This document shows positions 6,408 through 10,365 of a DNA stretch of 10,365 nucleotides, one piece after another. The stretch's first letter is position 1. Every line of letters begins with the position of its first letter. The position numbers and the translations under genes are program-made. Source of the DNA: Trichomonas tenax (taxonomy: Eukaryota > Parabasalia > Trichomonadida > Trichomonadidae); assembly GCA_023091735.1 (NCBI GenBank), contig JALKBU010001491.1:1-10365 (forward strand), read 5' to 3'. The notes under the pieces were generated by a model. That model was not told the DNA's origin, ran no database searches, and worked only from the letters and a program-made list of their open reading frames with translations.

Positions 6408-7807
6408 TTATTATACATTTTGACTAAAACATTGATTTGGAGCCATCCGTCAGGAATAACTTCAATAAATGAATTTAAATCTAACGATAAGCTTAAATTT
6501 GTTTTTCCTGTAACCTTTGGTTCAAGACTCACAGGCTCTTCGACTTTATTTTCTGTTTCTCTGATACGTTCAACCTTTTCTTCTTTCTCATTAAATAATT
6601 TTTCCTTTAACGATAAATAATATTCTTCAAACCTTTGGTTTGATGTATTTGGTAATTCATCGATAAGGATTTGGTTTATTTGTGTAATTATTGATTGTGC
6701 GAACGTTCTTAAAGCCGTTGAGGAATTAAATGGTTTAATATTCTTTTCAAGTTTGTTTAAAGCTTGACGTAAGAATTGATAAATATTCATAAAATGATCT
6801 TTTATGAACTTTGATAATGACTTCTTTAATGTATTCTCTATCAATTGATATTCATTAGTTTCGTTAAATCTAACGTGATTAATCAAATACGATAATCTAT
6901 TTTCAATAATTTTATTATGTTCAATAAACATTTTCATTACTTTCTTTGAACTCTTTTCGTCAAATACACAACGTAAAGTTTTAGAATATTTTTCTTTATC
7001 CAAATCATTAAATAACTTCTCGTACATAGAATAATATTCGTCTAATAACTCCGAAAAATTACTTTGAACCGTTAACGAAACAAATTCATTTAAGTTCTTT
7101 ATGACATCGTTATTATTATGAGGAATTGATAAATATTCTTCTAATCTTTTACGTTCTTCTTCCTTCTCCTTTGCTAAACATTTTTCCTTCCAATCGGCGA
7201 TTGCTAATTCATTTTCGTACCTGCATCGTTCGAGCATAAATATAGTTTTCGGTAATTCTTCCTTCATTTCTGGGTAAAGATGATATTCTTTATAATAATT
7301 TCTTTTAATCTTATTGTCAACGTATTCGGGTAAATTATCTATTTCCTTTCTTAATCTTTTTATTTCATTATTAAATTCTTCTTTTTCGTCTTCAGTTAAT
7401 TTTTGATCGAGGGCTTCGCCCGCGGCGCCTTGCGCCTTATCTTTTACGATACTTTTATATAATTTGATTTTATTATTGACGTCATCAACTATTCTATCAT
7501 ATTCCGCATCAAAACGTTCGTTAACGTATTCATAAATTTTTTCATCACTTAACAATACAAGCTTTCGTTCACATTCTTTTATTTGACTTACGTATCTATC
7601 CATGTTTTCGTGTAAAGAAACAAACCAATTACATTTTGGTTTAAATACTTCAATGGGGCAATTATCAACTTTACAATTCATTAAAGAGTAACCGAATTTA
7701 TAAACATAATGCTCAAGTGATACGTTAGAAATGGAAACTTTGTTTTCATGGGCTTCGCTCTGGGCGCTTTGCGCCTTAGAGATTTTGACAATAGACAAGG
7801 TACTCAT
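6314..7807 (-). CDS. Coiled-coil-rich Maverick-associated protein of unknown function
   Basis: The 497-residue frame starts at ATG 7807 and is intact, unlike its neighbours. It is not recognised. Residues ~25-75 contain a cysteine cluster (C44, C49, C60); residues ~80-240 and 255-420 are dominated by K/E-rich helices, including a highly charged KEKEEERKRLEEYL stretch. Residues ~445-465 (NLSLSLDLNSFIEVIPDGW) look like a beta-rich tail. The last ~30 residues are antisense to the capsid-like gene, so the original stop may have been lost or the two genes may truly overlap convergently. Two GC-rich double hairpins are read in frame (residues 11-21 and 124-134). No signal peptide is seen. A structural or scaffold role in the particle is possible but unsupported. 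Confidence 0.6.
   Translation of the reverse strand: MSTLSIVKISKAQSAQSEAHENKVSISNVSLEHYVYKFGYSLMNCKVDNCPIEVFKPKCNWFVSLHENMDRYVSQIKECERKLVLLSDEKIYEYVNERFDAEYDRIVDDVNNKIKLYKSIVKDKAQGAAGEALDQKLTEDEKEEFNNEIKRLRKEIDNLPEYVDNKIKRNYYKEYHLYPEMKEELPKTIFMLERCRYENELAIADWKEKCLAKEKEEERKRLEEYLSIPHNNNDVIKNLNEFVSLTVQSNFSELLDEYYSMYEKLFNDLDKEKYSKTLRCVFDEKSSKKVMKMFIEHNKIIENRLSYLINHVRFNETNEYQLIENTLKKSLSKFIKDHFMNIYQFLRQALNKLEKNIKPFNSSTALRTFAQSIITQINQILIDELPNTSNQRFEEYYLSLKEKLFNEKEEKVERIRETENKVEEPVSLEPKVTGKTNLSLSLDLNSFIEVIPDGWLQINVLVKMYNNYFGRNVTNIGFPKLKGINEVSITSFAIFSI
7405..7438 (-). repeat. GC-rich double-hairpin element, copy 2
   Basis: Read on the minus strand, GGCGC-AAG-GCGCC (7424-7436) is followed by a GC spacer and GGGC-GAA-GCCC (7411-7421), both stems perfect. 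It encodes KAQGAAGEALD at residues 124-134 of the coiled-coil protein, in the same frame as the other copies. It is a sharp G/C island inside an A/T-rich gene. Confidence 0.8.
7743..7777 (-). repeat. GC-rich double-hairpin element, copy 3
   Basis: On the minus strand GGCGC-AAA-GCGCC (7763-7775) is followed by a CA spacer and GAGC-GAA-GCCC (7750-7760), with one pair off Watson-Crick. It encodes KAQSAQSEAHE at residues 11-21 of the coiled-coil protein, close to its N-terminus. Its downstream flank ATGAAAA is shared with copy 1, so the repeated unit is at least 33 nt. Confidence 0.78.
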
Positions 7808-7888
7808 TTATATTCAAGATAAAAAAATAGATTTTAAAAAAATTAAACTTAATTTTTGAATTAACGATTTCTCTCAAATTTTACATTA

Positions 7889-8010
7889 ATGAAGCCTCAT
7901 TATTCAAACATTAACTTATAAATTCATTATTACAATCAAATTTTAAGGAAATGAAGCCATTAATTCAAACATTAACTTATAAATTCACGTAAAAAATCAA
8001 ATTTTAAGTG
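7889..8010 (+). repeat. Two tandem copies of a ~62-nt repeat
   Basis: Copy 1 (7889-7950) and copy 2 (7951-~8010) both begin ATGAAGCC, share the block TTCAAACATTAACTTATAAA and end with ATCAAATTTTAAG. They differ by scattered substitutions and small indels. A degenerate AAGCCATTCATAAA follows at about 8043. The duplication lies in the divergent promoter region. Confidence 0.65.
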
Positions 8011-8077
8011 TAAAAACTCAAAAGTAACTTTTCGTGAATTTAAGCCATTCATAAAAATCTCTTGTCCTAAAATTTTT

Positions 8078-8114
8078 TTACCTGGTATTACATGGTAATC
8101 TAGTTACCTGGTAT
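8078..8114 (+). promoter_or_regulatory. Three TTACCTGGTA-type palindromic boxes (possible operator)
   Basis: TTACCTGGTAT occurs at 8078-8088 and 8104-8114, and the variant TTACATGGTAAT at 8088-8099. TACC-T-GGTA is itself an odd-centred palindrome. Three copies within 37 nt, between divergent genes, are what a dimeric DNA-binding protein site would look like. No regulator gene is visible, so the role is inferred from pattern and position. Confidence 0.35.
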
Positions 8115-8215
8115 AATTGAAGATTTCATTAAAGATTATGGAAATGAAGTCGTGAATTCAAATCATTAAATGTAAGTATTGACATATTAATTAAATATAT
8201 TTTTTTACGTTATAA

Positions 8216-8851
8216 ATGAAGGCTTCACTCGGAACTATGGCTGTGAAACCAATTATTGACGGTGAATATAAAGGTTCATCTTCGCACTCGGTGCCCTACG
8301 CTACATATGCATTCAATGCTAAACAATTGGAAAGCACAATTAAATTAAAATATGGTAATTTAGAAATACTTTAAAAAGATGGTAAGTTTCAATTTATATC
8401 AAAAGGTGGTGCAATCATTTCAAACATTAAAGAAATTATATTCATGAATTCAAAAATAAGGGGTATAACTGATGATATAACATCCATACCACCAGAAGAA
8501 CAACGATATTATGCACTTAATGCATTCCTCAAAATATTAAAAATTGGTAAATATGATTTGAATAAATCATTTATCACAAACTTTTTAAATGATATATCAA
8601 ATAAAGTGGATAAATTAACATTTGAAAATGAAGTGAAACAAATTAATGAATCATTAAATACTAAAGCAAGTGTTGAATATGTGAATGAAGAATTAATGAA
8701 AAAAGTTGATAAAGTAGTTTATGAATCAGATAAAGTAAAAATTAATGAATCATTAAATACTAAAGCAGAAAAGAATCATACACATACGAAATTAAATACT
8801 GTATCAATTAACGAAATCACTCCTTGGATTGATGGATTAGAGAAATATTAA
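8216..8851 (+). pseudogene. Fibre-stalk protein with one internal stop
   Basis: From ATG 8216 a single frame runs to the TAA ending at 8851, interrupted only by TAA 8372-8374; the intact downstream part opens at ATG 8444 (135 codons). The N-terminal ~52 codons are recognisably coding-like (SSHSVPYATYAFNAKQLEST). The C-terminal half has two 33-codon repeats containing KINESLNTKA, whose 29-nt core is identical at 8640-8668 and 8739-8767, and then KNHTHTKLNTVSIN. NTKA-x-HTHxxLxV is a hallmark of trimeric phage fibre stalks and is also present in the minus-strand fibre gene at 9451. A further coding-like stretch in the +1 frame up to 8925 suggests that a frameshift also cut off the tail. Likely a second receptor-binding fibre or stalk; now broken. 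Confidence 0.5.
8640..8767 (+). repeat. Internal 99-nt (33-codon) repeat in stalk gene
   Basis: A 29-nt block starting AAATTAATGAATC is identical at 8640-8668 and 8739-8767, spaced 99 nt, which keeps the frame. The encoded unit is KVD-x8-KINESLNTKA. It is typical of stalk lengthening by unit duplication. Confidence 0.6.
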
Positions 8852-8910
8852 AGATACCAGTAACGTTTAAATTTAATTCACAAACATTATTTGAAATTAT
8901 AGTTAGTAAT

Positions 8911-8959
8911 AAGATGTTCGCATAATCCACGACTACGCCGTGGCTTCTGCTAACATCTT
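8911..8959 (+). terminator. Compound stem-loop between convergent genes
   Basis: AAGATGTT (8911-8918) pairs with AACATCTT (8952-8959). After one mismatch GCA pairs with TGC, and an inner stem CCACG (8927-8931) pairs with CGTGG (8939-8943). A T run follows (8958-8962). Position after a gene and form suggest a 3'-end or transcript-stabilising structure, but eukaryotic genes do not normally use such terminators, so the label is tentative. Confidence 0.35.
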
Positions 8960-9125
8960 TTTATGTAATTACTGAAATCACAAATTATAAAAACAATAAT
9001 TTATTAATACTAATATTTACGACAGAGTTAATTTTACAAGCTAGGGTCCCCCCATATAGAAAATAAATTTTTGAATTGCTTACAAAATTAACGTTAAAAT
9101 TGATTTTGAAACTAATGACTTTATA

Positions 9126-9441
9126 AAATTTATTCAGTTTTTGAAAAATAATTTATGACAAACTAACTAACTAAGAAAAGAAAGCGAAAGGAATTTATGA
9201 AGTAAGAAATTTGAAAAATAATTTTAGTGGTTATGAGAGAAAATTTATTCAGTTTTTGAAAAATAATTTATGACAAACTAACTAACTAAGAAAAGAAAGT
9301 GAAAGGATTTGTGGGGTAAGGAAATTTTGAAAAATAATTTTAGTGGTTATGAGAGAAATTTGATGTTTCACGTTACTTTATAAGTCAATATTAGAATTTA
9401 TGAAGTAAGAAATTTGAAAAATAATTTTAGTGGTTATGAGA
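9126..9441 (+). repeat. ~115-bp tandem repeat, 2.4 copies
   Basis: Copy 1 is 9126-9240 and copy 2 is 9241-9356; both begin AAATTTATTCAG and include the tetramer run ACTAACTAACTAA. They are identical over the first ~65 nt except for C/T at one site. After a 37-nt spacer a partial third copy (9394-9441) is identical to the last 48 nt of copy 1 except for its flanks. The array ends 10 nt from the stop of the fibre gene. Confidence 0.8.
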
Positions 9442-9450
9442 TAAATTTAT

Positions 9451-10095
9451 TTAATAAACCCTATACCATGCATAAACAGTAATGTATGGAGGCATGTAAT
9501 CAGTACCTGAACCAGTGTCGGCAGTGTTTCCGTAAACTGAATGAATGTGACTTCCTGCATGATCAATGATTAAACCCGTGTTGTATTCTCTGGGATCTGA
9601 TGAAATATCATAACGCGAAATTGTTTCTTTTCCTCCGTTACCACATCCGTAATAACCTCTATTACTGATTAAATGAGTATGAACTCCTGCCATTGATGTT
9701 GTACCCGAAAAGTCATGATTGTGTGAAGGTAGGTTATTTACTGAAATCTTTTTACTTCCTCCTGTTTCTCTTGATGAATTAGCACAATATAAGAAACGAT
9801 CAACTATTGGCTCCCATTCACCAAAACTGAATAACTGCCAAGGGTTTTGATTAAACATTGATGTGTAAATCGAACCAATGGGGTAAATCAAATTAAATAA
9901 TTCATGATTTTTGATACGAAATGTTTCATAAATGTTTAATTGTTTTACCCTAAGGTCATTAAAACTATCATGTGTATGAATTTTATCTGCTTTAGTATCA
10001 ATTTTATTTACTGCTTCTGTCAAATCTAACGTCGATGCTTTATCATTTAATTTATTCTTTACGTCAATGATTCCTTGTTCAATTCTTGATGACAA
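9451..10095 (-). pseudogene. Phage-type tail-fibre/baseplate (T4 gp10/gp12-like) C-terminal domain, 3' part of frameshifted gene
   Basis: The frame of 214 codons opens at TTG 10095, which is not a true start: it continues the gene at 10059-10365 after a one-base shift. Residues ~10-55 are stalk (NDKASTLDLTEAVNKIDTKADKIHTH). Residues ~68-100 have the classic IYPIGSIYTS, NPW and FGEWEPIVDRFL strings, followed by GGSKKISVNNLPSHNHDFSG, VHTH, SHIHSVYGNTADTGSG and the ending MPPYITVYAWYRV. In phages this domain caps trimeric baseplate or tail-fibre proteins, and HxH pairs coordinate metal along the trimer axis; pairs here are at 40-42, 125-127, 139-141 and 183-185. A receptor-binding spike on a Maverick particle is the inferred role. 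The gene may also serve the host. Domain recognition is strong. Confidence 0.75.
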
Positions 10096-10365
10096 TTCAT
10101 GTATGTAGGAGATTCTGGTGGTATAATAGTTTCAGTTCCATCTTCATTTTTAATTGTTTCACCTTCTCTTCCTTCTTTCATAAATCCCTTAATTTCATGA
10201 ACCGTTAAGCGTTTGATGTTTTGATGTTCATGGTTGATATCTGCCTTATTATTTAATTCTGTCATTAAATCTTTATCATTAATATCTATTTCCTGAGTAT
10301 ATATTTTACCCACTTTTATATTTGTTTGCTCTGGTTCTTCTTCTAAAAATTCAGTGTCGTGATCA
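10059..10365 (-). pseudogene. 5' part of the fibre gene, running off the right edge
   Basis: On the minus strand the frame is open from the window edge (about 10364) to a stop at 10059-10061. GTG 10313 is not the start, because an in-frame D/E-rich segment (TEFLEEEPEQ) lies upstream. It contains another stalk motif, LNNKADINHEHQNIKRLTV, and an acidic GREGETIKNEDGTETI linker. The reading passes to the 9451-10095 frame around 10096-10135, where IHELSSRIEQ continues naturally, so one base has been lost or gained. The N-terminus, which would show how the fibre attaches to the particle, is outside the window. Confidence 0.6.

Larger units (their letters stand above)
7808..8215. other. Divergent intergenic region of the element
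   Basis: This 408-nt spacer separates the starts of the minus-strand coiled-coil gene and the plus-strand stalk gene, so it should hold both promoters. It contains a 62-nt tandem duplication (7889-8010), three TTACCTGGTA-like boxes (8078-8114), and ATTTTTTTA tracts on both strands close to the two start codons. No ORF is seen. Confidence 0.5.
8852..9450. other. Intergenic region with structured hairpin and minisatellite
   Basis: The stretch lies between the 3' ends of two convergent fibre-type genes. It contains a compound hairpin at 8911-8959, the odd string GGGTCCCCCC at about 9045-9054, and a ~115-nt tandem repeat from 9126 to 9441. No complete gene is seen; 8853-8925 may be the frameshifted end of the stalk gene. 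Confidence 0.5.

Noticed and set aside
6420..6620. Plus-strand 66-codon frame
   Set aside because: Antisense shadow of the coiled-coil gene's C-terminal part.
4900..8374. Reassigned stop codon (TAA read as sense) to explain internal TAA at 4900 and 8372
   Set aside because: The host genes and the 497-codon gene have no internal TAA and end in standard stops; frameshifts are also present, so ordinary decay explains the breaks.
104..8943. Relation between the GCGG-GACTACA-CCGC hairpin near 104-118 and the inner stem at 8927-8943 (shared GACTAC)
   Set aside because: The shared string is too short and the flanks differ; chance is the better explanation.
1..10365. tRNA or rRNA genes
   Set aside because: No cloverleaf with conserved T-loop/anticodon pattern and no rRNA-like segment was recognised on either strand.

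Overview
The window looks like nuclear DNA of an AT-rich, gene-dense, intron-poor protist, most likely a trichomonad (parabasalid). The assignment is inferred. The two left-hand genes are uninterrupted eukaryotic genes, and the right-hand part carries a retroviral-type integrase whose local motifs (SSSPYTxHNxIVDxVxRTLRD) resemble, from memory, those of trichomonad Maverick/Polinton elements. No database search could be run.

Left part (1-~4.1 kb), host chromosome: about 1 kb of non-coding DNA contains a striking cluster of hairpins (281-767). Two minus-strand genes follow. The first (1055-1978) is a histone-fold protein with a TAF8-type proline-rich motif, probably a TFIID subunit. The second (2808-4073) is an F-BAR-like coiled-coil protein with two C-terminal SH3-type domains, probably linking membrane curvature to actin. 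Both frames are intact.

Right part (~4.2-10.365 kb), a decayed Maverick/Polinton: it begins near a 14-bp poly-G tract. It then carries a broken integrase (zinc-ribbon-like N-terminus at 4513, internal stop at 4900-4902, frameshift before 5078, catalytic core at 5204-5614, C-terminus lost), a partial virion protein resembling the Maverick minor-capsid (penton-type) class (5688-6407), a 497-residue coiled-coil protein on the minus strand (6314-7807), and a fibre-type stalk gene with one internal stop (8216-8851). The last gene, on the minus strand (9451 to beyond the right edge, one frameshift), has a C-terminus that closely resembles phage T4 gp10/gp12-type baseplate or short-tail-fibre domains with HxH pairs. 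The coding set (integrase, capsid-type protein, fibre-type attachment proteins) fits a virus-like integrating element. Stops, frameshifts and truncations show that this copy is no longer autonomous.

The least expected signal is a family of tiny GC-rich double-hairpin elements (5099-5132, 7405-7438, 7743-7777, plus a structurally analogous one at 4594-4621). They sit inside element genes in the same reading frame and add a short Ala-rich peptide. They recall the protein-coding palindromic elements of Rickettsia and the double-hairpin elements of fungal mitochondria, but here lie in a eukaryotic virus-like transposon.
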